37,409 nt of DNA, taken from contig BEHG01000002.1 in the NCBI GenBank assembly GCA_002898655.1, positions 1 to 37,409 of the forward strand, read 5' to 3'. The first letter of the stretch is position 1, and each line of letters opens with the position of its first letter. The notes under the pieces were generated by a model. That model made no database searches and had not been told where the DNA came from. It saw only the letters and a program-made list of their open reading frames with translations. The DNA comes from an archaeon HR04 (lineage in GTDB: Archaea; Thermoproteota; Nitrososphaeria; Nitrososphaerales; Nitrosocaldaceae). Positions 25,460 through 34,164 of this stretch are shown here, piece after piece. Made by a program: the position numbers and the translations under genes.

Positions 25460-27010
25460 ATGACAAATACAAACGTATGGCGTCCTATGGCACAGAACAT
25501 AGAATTCGATGCATTAGAGTCTAACGTTAATGCTGTTATAGCAGTGGCAGATACCGTAAGAACTACACTTGGTCCAAAGGGATTAGATAAACTGCTAATA
25601 GATCAGGCAATGAATAGGCATGTATCCAATGATGGTGTAACCATACTACTATCGTTGAAGACCATACACCCCGTTGCAAGAATGGTTGTGGAGATCGCAG
25701 AGAGGCAGGAGCAGTTGGTTGGTGACGGTACTACTACTGCAGTGGTCATGGCTGCAGAGATGGTTAAGGAAGGGAAGAGGCTTATAAAGGAACTAGGTGT
25801 GCACCCAACCAAGGTTGTTGAGGGTATAGAGAGTGGTGTATACTATGCATGTGAGTTGCTAGAGAAAGTAGCAAGGAAGATATCAATCGATGATGTAGAG
25901 TTGGAGTATGTAGTTAACACGTCATTAGCATCGAAATTGGATGGTAAGAGACTTGCATCTATAGTAATATCTGCAATAAGAGCTGTAGGCAATAACGCAT
26001 CCTATAATGGTTCATACGATTTTGATAAATCAATAAAGATCGTGAGAAGAATGAATATGGATGATAAAGTGATCTCTGGCCTGATACTTGAAAGGGGTAG
26101 ATTGGATAAGGATCTACCGTTAGAGATAAGGGACGCAAGGATACTTGTATGCAAGCTCGATCTCAAGCCTGTGAAGGAGTCATGGCTCAAGGAGAATAGT
26201 AGATACGAAGACATCCTTACCATGGAGAAGGATAGGGTAACAAAGGCAAAGGAGATAGTAGATGCTATGCTAGCAACGGGGGCAAATGTTATACTCATAG
26301 CATCGCCTGAGATAGATGATGCTGTAGAGAATCTGTTGATAAGTAGAAGGGTATTCACTGCAATAATCTCTACCGATGAAATAGAGCATGTAGCACGTTA
26401 TACTGGAGCCAAGCCTGTAAGGCTTATGGATGATCTTAAGCTCCCAGATATCCTTGGTTATGCAGATAGAGTCTATGAAGATGAGGATAATAATATAATA
26501 TACATAGAGAATGGCAAGAATAAGAACATAGTCACAATAATAGTCTCTGGTACAACTAAGGAGACATCGCTGGAGCGATGGAGGGCTGCTAGGGATGGAG
26601 TTAATGCCGCAGAGGCTGCGCTGAACAATGGCGTTGTTGTTGGTGGAGGTGCTGCAGAGTTACATGTAATAGATAAGATGAAGGGTTTGAAGTTGAAGGG
26701 TTTAGAGCAGGTTGGGGTAGATGTTGTTGCAGCAGCACTGGAGAGCATAATGAGGCAGATACTCACCAACGCTGGCTTCAATGGGCTAGAGAAGGTCATG
26801 ACTGCAAAGGCATTGCCAGATACCTTTGGTATAGATATAAACACTGGCGAGCCAATAGATATGATGGAGGCAGGTGTACTGGACCCACTGCTGGTAAAGA
26901 CAACTGCTCTAAAGGCTGCTGGTGAGATAGCAAAGGCAGTGCTGAGGATAGATAGGAACCTTGCTGCAGAGGACCTCAGCCAACAAGCGATATCAGAGAG
27001 TAGGAGGTGA
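25460..27010 (+). CDS. Thermosome-like group II chaperonin subunit inside the urease cluster
   Basis: 516 residues of the TCP-1/thermosome family, which folds proteins in a two-ring ATP-driven chamber. ATP-site motifs are present: TLGPKG (36-41), SNDGVTIL (56-63), GDGTTT (88-93), an Asp near 377 (RAARDG) and GVVVGGGAAE near 391. The last carries Val where most members have Pro (VVPGGG). The protein is divergent from housekeeping thermosomes, is slightly shorter (usual about 540-550), and lacks the Gly/Met-rich C-terminal tail, ending AISESRR. It lies between ureC and the accessory genes ureE-ureF-ureG-ureD on the same strand. A dedicated role in urease assembly is a hypothesis from position only. 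Confidence 0.92.
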   Translation: MTNTNVWRPMAQNIEFDALESNVNAVIAVADTVRTTLGPKGLDKLLIDQAMNRHVSNDGVTILLSLKTIHPVARMVVEIAERQEQLVGDGTTTAVVMAAEMVKEGKRLIKELGVHPTKVVEGIESGVYYACELLEKVARKISIDDVELEYVVNTSLASKLDGKRLASIVISAIRAVGNNASYNGSYDFDKSIKIVRRMNMDDKVISGLILERGRLDKDLPLEIRDARILVCKLDLKPVKESWLKENSRYEDILTMEKDRVTKAKEIVDAMLATGANVILIASPEIDDAVENLLISRRVFTAIISTDEIEHVARYTGAKPVRLMDDLKLPDILGYADRVYEDEDNNIIYIENGKNKNIVTIIVSGTTKETSLERWRAARDGVNAAEAALNNGVVVGGGAAELHVIDKMKGLKLKGLEQVGVDVVAAALESIMRQILTNAGFNGLEKVMTAKALPDTFGIDINTGEPIDMMEAGVLDPLLVKTTALKAAGEIAKAVLRIDRNLAAEDLSQQAISESRR

Positions 27011-27019
27011 AAGAAAGAG

Positions 27020-27379
27020 TTGCTTATACGTCATTGTGTAGAAGAATCAAATGTTGATGAAAATATGTATGTTATAGATCCTAGCAGGATAAAACATGTT
27101 ACAATAGTTGCAGGTAAGATAGCAGCCATGTCAGGTTACATAGATCCTTTAACCCATCTTAACCTTGACTATCCTTACCATAAAGTAACAATATGTGTTA
27201 TAGCAGAGAGGTTTGAGATAGGCGCAAGGGTGAAGTTCAGCAACAGTGGTCTATTATTTGCATTTGTAGATAGACATGCATACAAGCATTATGGATTAAT
27301 AGATAGTACACAAAGGATGCTCGATATGCATGATGCTGTTAAGAGGTTAAAGGAAGCAAGGGTGAGCAAGAAGGTATGA
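27020..27379 (+). CDS. Unknown protein in the urease accessory operon, up to 119 aa
   Basis: I do not recognise the family. It is a small soluble alpha/beta protein with VTIVAGKIAAMSGYIDP, YHKVTICVIAERFEIGARVK and a His-rich tract DRHAYKHYGL. It can start at TTG 27020 or at ATG 27065 (MYVIDPSRIKHV); the latter would give 104 residues and leaves a clean 54-nt gap from the chaperonin. The stop codon overlaps the ureE start (ATGA), so translation is coupled to the nickel chaperone. Placement between the chaperonin and ureE suggests a role in urease maturation. Confidence 0.7.
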   Translation: MLIRHCVEESNVDENMYVIDPSRIKHVTIVAGKIAAMSGYIDPLTHLNLDYPYHKVTICVIAERFEIGARVKFSNSGLLFAFVDRHAYKHYGLIDSTQRMLDMHDAVKRLKEARVSKKV

Positions 27380-27900
27380 GTACTAGCATACAGATCAGTT
27401 CAATAATAGGCAATATAAAGAGGGATAGCATTCTTAGAGCACGGTATGAAGAGATGTCAAGACAAGGGTTATGTGAGATCGTGAAGATAAACAGGATAGA
27501 GTCAGAGAGAGTGAGGATGCGCAAAGTAACGGATAAGGGTAGCGATGTGATCATAACATTACCTCAAGGTTCTAGATTAAGACACGGGGATGTAATTCAT
27601 CTATCTAATGAGAGGATGGTAGTTGTAGAACTAGAGGAAGAAAACCTTGCAATGATAAAGATAAAGGACGATACTCCTGTAGATCATGTTGTGGAGATTG
27701 CTGTTAGGGTAGGGCATACGATAGGAAACTTGCATAGGCCTATAAAGGTTGAAGATAGGAGCGTTTACTTCCCTATACAGGCTGATACCGAGATGGAGAT
27801 GATAAAGAGACTGCTTAATCCTATACTTGACCATCTTGTGATTGAGAAGACAAGGATGGTATTTGAACCAGAAGAAGGAGTTGAGGTACATGAGCACTGA
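27376..27900 (+). CDS. ureE: Urease accessory protein UreE (nickel metallochaperone)
   Basis: 174 residues. An N-terminal peptide-binding beta domain contains VIITLPQGSRLRHGDVI (58-74). The C-terminal nickel-binding domain contains the signature GHTIGNLHRPIKVE (113-126). The tail ends HEH, a short version of the His-rich nickel tail. UreE carries Ni to UreG during activation of urease. It starts with ATG overlapping the preceding stop codon and overlaps ureF by 11 nt at its end. Confidence 0.94.
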   Translation: MSTSIQISSIIGNIKRDSILRARYEEMSRQGLCEIVKINRIESERVRMRKVTDKGSDVIITLPQGSRLRHGDVIHLSNERMVVVELEEENLAMIKIKDDTPVDHVVEIAVRVGHTIGNLHRPIKVEDRSVYFPIQADTEMEMIKRLLNPILDHLVIEKTRMVFEPEEGVEVHEH

Positions 27901-28690
27901 TGTGGGAGAGAAGATTAGTAGTAGTAAAGCATACAATCGTGTAAAGAGTAATAATTATGATGATAATGTAATAGATGCAATAGGTGTAGAAGATATAAGC
28001 ATTATGCAGTTAGCCGATTCCTTCTTTCCAACTGGTATGTATACAACATCAAACGGGTTAGAGATGTTCTTTTATAATAAGAGGGTGAAGAATGTGGAGC
28101 ATCTTAAGAATCTATTGAGTGTATTCCTGAAGCAGCAGATAGGTCCTGCGGATTGTGTAGCATTTGGTAATGCATATCAGGCTGCTAAGGATTCAGATTT
28201 AGCTAGGCTAATAGAGATAGATAATACAATATTTGCTATGAGGCTTATAAAGGAGATAAGAGAAGCATCTGTAAGATCTGGTATACAACTAATAAGATGC
28301 TTGAATCAAATAGTTAGTAATAAGATGCCAAATAATAATGTTCACTCTATATTAGAGTCGTATGATAACGCAGTAAGGTCTAAGAAGGCAAACGGTGTAT
28401 ACCCAGTAGCCTTAGCAGTAGCGTGCAACATGTTTGGTATACCAAAGCCTAAGGCTGGACTCATACTGCTATACTCCTTCTCCATAAGCGTAATAGGTGC
28501 AGCATTGAGGCTAGGTATGTTAAATCACTTTCAAGGACAGATTATAGTAGATGAGCTTAAGCCATTGATGGTCTCTATTGTGAAGGAGAATATAGATAAG
28601 CCATTATCGAGCATGTGGCAGTTTGCACCAGAGGTAGATATTGTGCAGATGATGCACGAGAGACTTGCTACGAAAATGTTTATAACTTGA
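27890..28690 (+). CDS. ureF: Urease accessory protein UreF
   Basis: 266 residues from ATG 27890 (MSTDVGEKISSSK). An open frame from 27842 exists but lies inside ureE, and the ATG at 27890 has GTTGAGGT in front of it. The all-helical UreF pattern is clear: QLADSFFPTGMYTTSNGLE, QIGPADCVAFGNAYQAA and YPVALAVACNMFGI. UreF forms the UreD-UreF-UreG complex that controls GTPase-driven nickel insertion. A 30-residue polar N-terminal extension precedes the conserved part. Confidence 0.94.
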   Translation: MSTDVGEKISSSKAYNRVKSNNYDDNVIDAIGVEDISIMQLADSFFPTGMYTTSNGLEMFFYNKRVKNVEHLKNLLSVFLKQQIGPADCVAFGNAYQAAKDSDLARLIEIDNTIFAMRLIKEIREASVRSGIQLIRCLNQIVSNKMPNNNVHSILESYDNAVRSKKANGVYPVALAVACNMFGIPKPKAGLILLYSFSISVIGAALRLGMLNHFQGQIIVDELKPLMVSIVKENIDKPLSSMWQFAPEVDIVQMMHERLATKMFIT

Positions 28691-28698
28691 GAGCATAG

Positions 28699-29364
28699 AT
28701 GATGTTACATATGAGTGGTAAGAGAATACCCAGGTTAGGAGTAGGTGGTCCAGTAGGTTCTGGTAAGACCATGCTCATAGAAAGGATAGTACCAATACTA
28801 GCAGCAAAGGGTTACAAGATAGGTATAATATCTAACGATGTTGTATCCAAGGAGGATGCGGAGAGGATGCGTAGACATCTGGCCAAGGAGATGGGTATAA
28901 TGCCAGAGGAGCTTGTGATAGGGGTAGCAACAGGAGGATGCCCACACACTGCAATACGTGAGGACCCTTCAATGAACCTTGCTATAGTGGAGGAGTTGGA
29001 GAACAAGTACCCCTATCTTGATCTCATAATAATAGAGAGTGGAGGAGATAATATAACAACTACGTTTAGCCCAGCACTTGCAGATTACTTCATATACATA
29101 GTTGATGTCTCTGCTGGAGACAAGTATCCTAGGAAGAGAGGGTTAGGGATAGAGACATCGGATCTGCTTGTTATAAATAAGGTGGATCTTGCTCCATATG
29201 TTGGTGCAGATCTTAGTATAATGGAGAGGGATGCAAGGATTGTGAGAGGGAATAAGCCATTCGTGTTCACCAACTGCAAGACTGGTGAAGGGATAGATAA
29301 GGTTGTAGAGTATATAGTAAGAGATGTGCTATTTGAGGCACAACCAAAGCCAATCACTAGATAA
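28699..29364 (+). CDS. ureG: Urease accessory GTPase UreG
   Basis: 221 residues, a SIMIBI-class GTPase that powers nickel delivery. P-loop GGPVGSGKT (16-24), the invariant metal-binding Cys-Pro-His motif in TGGCPHTAIRED (about 77-88), IIESGGDN as switch/G3 region, and NKVDLA for guanine recognition. It starts at ATG 28699 with several in-frame ATG codons close by (28702, 28711). It is nine bases after ureF. All catalytic motifs are intact. Confidence 0.97.
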   Translation: MMLHMSGKRIPRLGVGGPVGSGKTMLIERIVPILAAKGYKIGIISNDVVSKEDAERMRRHLAKEMGIMPEELVIGVATGGCPHTAIREDPSMNLAIVEELENKYPYLDLIIIESGGDNITTTFSPALADYFIYIVDVSAGDKYPRKRGLGIETSDLLVINKVDLAPYVGADLSIMERDARIVRGNKPFVFTNCKTGEGIDKVVEYIVRDVLFEAQPKPITR

Positions 29365-29421
29365 GCTAATGATTTAGATTCAATTAATTTAATATTAGAA
29401 ATAAGATTAATTTATGCATAT

Positions 29422-30456
29422 ATGTATGTTAGGCATGGTAATGGTATGAACAGTGATGATGTGAAAGTTATCGGCAATAGTAACGATAAGGACATCCCTA
29501 CTGCTAACTATCCCGATGCTATAGATTACACAAACATAAAGTTCTACACACCTGACGATATACCATCTGAAGTGTTGGCATATGAAGCAAGGCTAGCACA
29601 GCTAGATGTGGGCAGATCTGGGAAGACAGGCCTACTTTACTTGATGCTTGAGAGCGATCCCAGCACTGGTAGAACTGTGATAAAGGAAAAGTTCTCAAAA
29701 GTACCATTAGTTGTACTTAAGGCTATGTATCTTGAGGAGTCACTACCAGAGATGGCATATATATACATCATGTCTCCATCGGGAGGAATACTGCAAGGCG
29801 ACAGGTACAGGGTGGATATAATACTGAGGAATAAAGCAATGCTACATGTAACAACCCAAGGCGCAACTAGAATATACAGGATGAATAGGAATTATGCTAC
29901 GCAGATGGTTAACATTTATGTAGATGAAGATTGCTACATGGAATATATACCTGATCAGATAATTCCTTACAGAGATTCACGTTTCTATCAGAAGATTAAC
30001 TTGAATGTTCATGAACATGCTACTTTAGTATACTCTGAGATAATAGTACCTGGAAGGGTTGCACGGAATGAAGCATTCCAGTATGATATATGTTATATGA
30101 AGACCATAGCAAGGAACCAGTATGGTAATGTAAGGTTCATGGATAATGTAGTCCTGGAACCAAAGAAGAATAACCTTAAGACAATGGGTATACTAGATGA
30201 GCATGATGTGGTTGGAAGCATCTACATAATAACTAGAGCAGAGTATGTTAATGCTATAAGTGAAGAGGTCAATGCTACAATTAAGCACTTTGCTAATGTG
30301 GTTGGAGGAGCATCCATACTACCCTATGACTCTGGTGTAATTGTTAGGCTGTTAGGTAACATAGCAGATGATATAAGAGGTTTTGTGTATGAAGTGGTTA
30401 GAATAGTTAGAAGAGTTGTTCTTAATGCTAGGTTCAGTGGTATAAGGAAGGGTTAA
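29422..30456 (+). CDS. ureD: Urease accessory protein UreD (UreH)
   Basis: 344 residues. UreD blocks are visible: YIMSPSGGILQGDRYRVDI, LHVTTQGATRIYRM, YIPDQIIPYRDSRFYQKIN and SEIIVPGRVARNEAF. UreD contacts the urease core and joins it to UreF and UreG, with an internal tunnel for nickel transfer. The gene follows ureG after a 57-nt AT-rich gap, so a small internal promoter is possible. A 45-residue polar N-terminal extension precedes the conserved domain. It closes the urease accessory set: E, F, G and D are all present. Confidence 0.95.
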   Translation: MYVRHGNGMNSDDVKVIGNSNDKDIPTANYPDAIDYTNIKFYTPDDIPSEVLAYEARLAQLDVGRSGKTGLLYLMLESDPSTGRTVIKEKFSKVPLVVLKAMYLEESLPEMAYIYIMSPSGGILQGDRYRVDIILRNKAMLHVTTQGATRIYRMNRNYATQMVNIYVDEDCYMEYIPDQIIPYRDSRFYQKINLNVHEHATLVYSEIIVPGRVARNEAFQYDICYMKTIARNQYGNVRFMDNVVLEPKKNNLKTMGILDEHDVVGSIYIITRAEYVNAISEEVNATIKHFANVVGGASILPYDSGVIVRLLGNIADDIRGFVYEVVRIVRRVVLNARFSGIRKG

Positions 30457-30499
30457 CTCCTATAACTATCTTCTATAGTGTTTCATCTGAACGTAGTAT

Positions 30500-30646
30500 C
30501 TATCCCCTTTCAATTACGAACTCGATTACTTTTATAGTATGGCCAGTCTGTTCTGCATGTTCTTCTGCAACTTGCAGGATATCGAATACTGCATCGCAAT
30601 CATTACACCATATCGCACAACTCTTTTTATACCTCTTAACACTCAT
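30500..30646 (-). CDS. Tiny C2H2 zinc-finger protein, 48 aa
   Basis: From ATG 30646 the product is 48 residues with CNDCDAVFDILQVAEEHAEQ then TGH, that is C-x2-C-x12-H-x5-H, a single C2H2 finger. The frame stays open up to 30766, but that extension overlaps the upstream gene (30693-31283) in another frame and covers an AT-rich TATA-like region, so the short form is preferred. Single-finger proteins of this size are frequent in thaumarchaea and presumably bind nucleic acid or protein. The specific role is unknown. Confidence 0.7.
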   Translation of the reverse strand: MSVKRYKKSCAIWCNDCDAVFDILQVAEEHAEQTGHTIKVIEFVIERG

Positions 30647-30692
30647 GTACTCGTATATATTACACAGGAGTGGTATAATAATGTTAACATTA

Positions 30693-31283
30693 TTATATGT
30701 TATCGAGTCCTTCAGGTAAAAATAACCTCTGTACCTCTTTTGGAAGGAGAGAGTCCTCAACATCAATATTACCTAACGCTAGATCTTTTGTAAGCTCTAT
30801 GCCAAACATCCTTACAAGATGCCTTATAGGCTGAAGGTAAAGGTCTATGATCCAGTCAGGATAAGTAGGTTTAGCATATCTATACGGTTTAAGCATCTCT
30901 AAGGTAAAGTACCATGCTAGTGCTTCTCTAAGATGTTCAGGGAGACCATCATGCATAACTGCAAATACCATCTCATGTAAATAGTTGCCAAAGTTGGCCT
31001 TATCTTTTCTTATAATTATCTCCTTTAACCTAGTATCTGTGAAGGATGTATTATTTGTATCGCTGAACCTCATCATCTCGCTATACTTCTTCTTCCTATG
31101 GATTATACTCTGCACAGTCATGGCCCACTCACCTTCACATATAACTATGTTGAAATCTCTACATCTCTTGTTGAAGTAATTGAATATAGCCTCATCGGCT
31201 ATATTAACGAGCATGATTATATTATTTTTATCTTCTTCAGTAATATCACATAAGAATTCTATTCTTTCTTTGATATCATCCAT
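30693..31283 (-). CDS. Hypothetical protein with peptidase-like remnant motif, 196 aa
   Basis: Unrecognised as a whole. The middle (about 108-140) reads GNYLHEMVFAVMHDGLPEHL followed by REALAWYFTLE. This resembles the helix pair of gluzincin peptidases (HExxH plus a downstream Glu in an EALAWY-type segment). However, the motif is HEMVF, lacking the second His, so a zinc protease activity is not supported unless another residue substitutes. No signal peptide or membrane segment is visible. The start is ATG 31283, and a divergent promoter region is shared with the nickel permease gene at 31374. Confidence 0.65.
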   Translation of the reverse strand: MDDIKERIEFLCDITEEDKNNIIMLVNIADEAIFNYFNKRCRDFNIVICEGEWAMTVQSIIHRKKKYSEMMRFSDTNNTSFTDTRLKEIIIRKDKANFGNYLHEMVFAVMHDGLPEHLREALAWYFTLEMLKPYRYAKPTYPDWIIDLYLQPIRHLVRMFGIELTKDLALGNIDVEDSLLPKEVQRLFLPEGLDNI

Positions 31284-31340
31284 CGCTTATCTACTCTATA
31301 TAAAATAGCTATATTTTAATCAATCGGTTTCATGAGAAGT

Positions 31341-31349
31341 AATATATAA
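31341..31349 (+). promoter_or_regulatory. TATA box for the nickel/cobalt permease-like gene
   Basis: AATATATAA lies with its centre about 28 nt before ATG 31374. This spacing predicts transcription starting at or next to the start codon, a leaderless mRNA as is usual in many archaea. Confidence 0.5.
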
Positions 31350-31373
31350 TCGAGTGCTACAAAGCCTATAACG

Positions 31374-32075
31374 ATGATAGATGGTGTGCTTATAGGCATC
31401 ATAGTATTTGGATTATTACATGGGGTTAATCCATCACATGGTTGGCTGGTAGCGGTGCTATATTCCATGCATAGTAGGAGACCATTAGTAAGCAGCTTTA
31501 TAAGCTCGGGGATCATAGCAGGTGCTCATTTCCTATCATCGATGGTTGTTGTTATAGCATACATCTTAATCTCTCCATTAATAGAGATACCCCATCTATA
31601 CTTACAGTATGGCGTTGCTACAGCCTTAGGTGTTCTAGCATACTTATTCTGGAGGGAGAAGGGTGAAGACTTTATAGAGACCCAGCATGGGCATCTACAT
31701 GATAATACGCAGTTGATAGAGCATGAGCATGTGCACTGGCATAAAGATATTGGATACCATTCTCATCTGCATGTGCATCTAGCTAGAACAATGCCAAGTT
31801 TGAGTACAATAGCAAGCTTTGCATTGATGCTAGGTTTTGTACATGAGGAGGAGTTAGTTATACTTGCTTTGGCAGCAGGGGGAGTTGATCCGTTACTATT
31901 GATCGTTGCATATGCTATTGCTGTAGCCATAGCACTGATAGGGATAACTGTGCTTGCTGTGAAAGCATACATGTATGTTCAGCATAGGATCATTCCATAT
32001 AGCAGGTATATACCAAAGATAACAGCATCTGTACTAGCAGTTATGGCTATGGGCTTTGCACTAGGACTATTTTGA
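31374..32075 (+). CDS. Nickel/cobalt permease-like membrane protein with His-rich loop
   Basis: 233 residues with about six membrane segments. The first carries LLHGVNPSHGWLVAVLYS (14-31), resembling the His-containing metal-binding signature of NicO/NiCoT and related permeases (HxxxxxH in helix I/II). A cytosolic or external loop (105-136) holds about twelve His. A second helix block GFVHEEELVILALAAGG carries further potential ligands. Its position right after the urease accessory genes, with a hydrophobic His-rich design, suggests nickel uptake for urease. Metal specificity is inferred from context. There are two symmetric halves and the gene is complete. Confidence 0.8.
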   Translation: MIDGVLIGIIVFGLLHGVNPSHGWLVAVLYSMHSRRPLVSSFISSGIIAGAHFLSSMVVVIAYILISPLIEIPHLYLQYGVATALGVLAYLFWREKGEDFIETQHGHLHDNTQLIEHEHVHWHKDIGYHSHLHVHLARTMPSLSTIASFALMLGFVHEEELVILALAAGGVDPLLLIVAYAIAVAIALIGITVLAVKAYMYVQHRIIPYSRYIPKITASVLAVMAMGFALGLF

Positions 32076-32254
32076 TAAACATAGTTATAATATAATATCT
32101 ATTGGTAGATATAGAGTTCTGGTTTACATCTTCAGAATCTCATCCTAAAGTTGTATGTCATGCTCTTTAAATAAATAGCGATTATTCTTATCAAGCCTGT
32201 ATAACATACCAACAGCCATAACAGTGATTGTTATGTATATATCATGCTAATTAT

Positions 32255-32264
32255 GTTATAAATA
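32255..32264 (+). promoter_or_regulatory. TATA box upstream of the siroheme reductase gene
   Basis: GTTATAAATA in an otherwise gene-free 235-nt spacer (32076-32310). It predicts a transcript start near 32285 and a short leader of about 25 nt before ATG 32311. A second AT-rich element, TTTTAAATAT, lies too close to the ATG to serve as its TATA box. Confidence 0.45.
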
Positions 32265-32310
32265 GTATCTTATTCCATAATATTTATTTAGAGAAGTTTT
32301 AAATATAACG

Positions 32311-34164
32311 ATGTTATCATACTGCTATATGCAAAAGCAACAAGACCACCATAGAATACATATTGAGAGTAGTGAGAATGAACGTGAGAGTTGGGGTCTA
32401 CCTGAAGAGGTTACAAGCGTTGAGGAGATGGTTAGACTCTACAGGGAAGGTAAGATAAGCGAGGATGAGTTTAGAAGGTTCAGGTTACAGCATGGTATGT
32501 ATGGTTCAAGACTTAACAAGGACTACACAATGGTAAGGATAAAGGTCCCTGCTGGTATACTCTACCCAGATCAACTTATAAGATTAGCAAAGTTATGTGA
32601 AGACTTCTCCATAGGGAGTGTACATGTTACAACTAGGCAGAATATACAGATGCACTGGGTCTATCTAGATGATGCGCCTGCAGTTGAGAAGGGATTGGTA
32701 GAGGTTGGACTAACGAGTAGAGAGGCATGTGGTAACACAGTTAGAAATGTTGTATGCTCCCCATTTGCAGGCATATGCAGGAATGAACCATTCGATGTTA
32801 CACCTTATGCAAAAGCATTGGCAAGGTTCTTTCTGCGCAACCCTATGTGCCAGAACCTTCCAAGGAAGTTCAAGTTCAACTTTGCATGCTGTGATGAGCA
32901 TAGTTATGCAAGGATAGCAGATGTTGGGCTTGTACCTGTTGTTAGGGAAGAGGAGGTATCTGATGGTAATGCTAGTAGGAAGGTTAGAGGCTTCAGGGTC
33001 TACATAGGTGGAGGCTTGGGACCAGCATCATACCTTGCTGAACTTCTTGAAGATTTCACGCCAGAGGATATGCTATTACCAACATGCATGGCAGTTATAA
33101 GGTTATTCGATAGGCTTGGTGATAGGGAGAAGGTGCATAGGAATAGAATGCGCTACCTTGTCCATGATATGGGCTTTGAGAGGTTCAGGGAGCTGGTGTT
33201 GAAGGAGAGGAGGATAGTGCTTATGACAAGATCAGTTCTAGCAAATCTCTACATAAGAGAGGATAAGGTTGATGCTCCACATACAGATGATATAGATCTT
33301 GTTGAGTTGAAGCCATTCAATGCTCCAGATGGGTTCCATAGATGGGTTAAGAGCAATGTGATGGATCAGAAGCAGAAGGGTTATGCTATAGTATTCATAC
33401 CATTACCTGCTGGTGATGTTACAGCAAGGCAGTTGAGAGCATTGGCAAGTATATGCAGGGAGTTCTCCCATGAGGGCTGTGTTGTAACAACCCCATACCA
33501 AGGATTTGCATTAAGGTGGGTTATGAAGAGCAGGTTGGTTGAACTCTACAAGAGGTTATCAGAGACAGGGTTAGCAAACTATGGTGCACTGAGCATAGCA
33601 TCTGTAGTTGGATGCACAAGCACAACCTCATGCAACCTAGCAATAACCAATGCCCATAGATTAGCAAAGGAGATAAGGAGCAGGTTGATAGAGTTAGGGC
33701 TTGACATGGACGATGCTTTAAGGGATTCAACGATAAAGATTAGTGGATGCCCAAACTCCTGTGGTCAGCATATGATAGCAACGATTGGGTTCTTTGGTGC
33801 TGCTGTGAGGATGAATAATACGCTCACCCCAGCATACAACATGCTATTGGGAGGTAAGGTAGGCAAGGAGAGCGCTCTAGGAAGGATAGTTGCAAGGGTA
33901 CCAGCAAAGCGAATCATAGATGTTATCCTAAGGCTCATAGATGTGTATAGAAAGGAGAGGCTTGATGGAGAGGGTTTCGCATCTTGGATAGATAGGGTGC
34001 TGGAAGGTAATGGTACCAACATAAAGAGCGTTGATGATCTCAAACCTATAATAGAGGAGGCATCTAAACTCCCATCACCTGAGGAGGATCCAGAGAGTTA
34101 CGTTGATTATGGTAGTGATTCTAGGTTCATAGTCAAGACTGCTAGGGGTGAGTGTGCTGCATGA
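32311..34164 (+). CDS. Siroheme-dependent nitrite/sulfite reductase
   Basis: 617 residues with the two ferredoxin-like half domains and two siroheme/[4Fe-4S] domains of the NirA/SiR family. Cluster and siroheme ligands are Cys435 and Cys441 (GCTSTTSCN), and Cys480 and Cys484 (GCPNSCGQ). The N-terminal half carries HVTTRQNIQMHWV, the typical substrate-pocket block. It reduces sulfite to sulfide or nitrite to ammonia with ferredoxin electrons; sequence features I can judge by eye do not separate the two. The overlapping rhodanese gene tilts the balance toward sulfur assimilation. The N-terminal 20 residues are polar and the start may be the ATG at 32329. It overlaps the next gene by four bases. 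Confidence 0.92.
   Translation: MLSYCYMQKQQDHHRIHIESSENERESWGLPEEVTSVEEMVRLYREGKISEDEFRRFRLQHGMYGSRLNKDYTMVRIKVPAGILYPDQLIRLAKLCEDFSIGSVHVTTRQNIQMHWVYLDDAPAVEKGLVEVGLTSREACGNTVRNVVCSPFAGICRNEPFDVTPYAKALARFFLRNPMCQNLPRKFKFNFACCDEHSYARIADVGLVPVVREEEVSDGNASRKVRGFRVYIGGGLGPASYLAELLEDFTPEDMLLPTCMAVIRLFDRLGDREKVHRNRMRYLVHDMGFERFRELVLKERRIVLMTRSVLANLYIREDKVDAPHTDDIDLVELKPFNAPDGFHRWVKSNVMDQKQKGYAIVFIPLPAGDVTARQLRALASICREFSHEGCVVTTPYQGFALRWVMKSRLVELYKRLSETGLANYGALSIASVVGCTSTTSCNLAITNAHRLAKEIRSRLIELGLDMDDALRDSTIKISGCPNSCGQHMIATIGFFGAAVRMNNTLTPAYNMLLGGKVGKESALGRIVARVPAKRIIDVILRLIDVYRKERLDGEGFASWIDRVLEGNGTNIKSVDDLKPIIEEASKLPSPEEDPESYVDYGSDSRFIVKTARGECAA

Noticed and set aside
30693-31283. Zinc metalloprotease call from LHEMVF...EALAWY
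   Set aside because: The second His of HExxH is missing (HEMVF), so activity is not supported.
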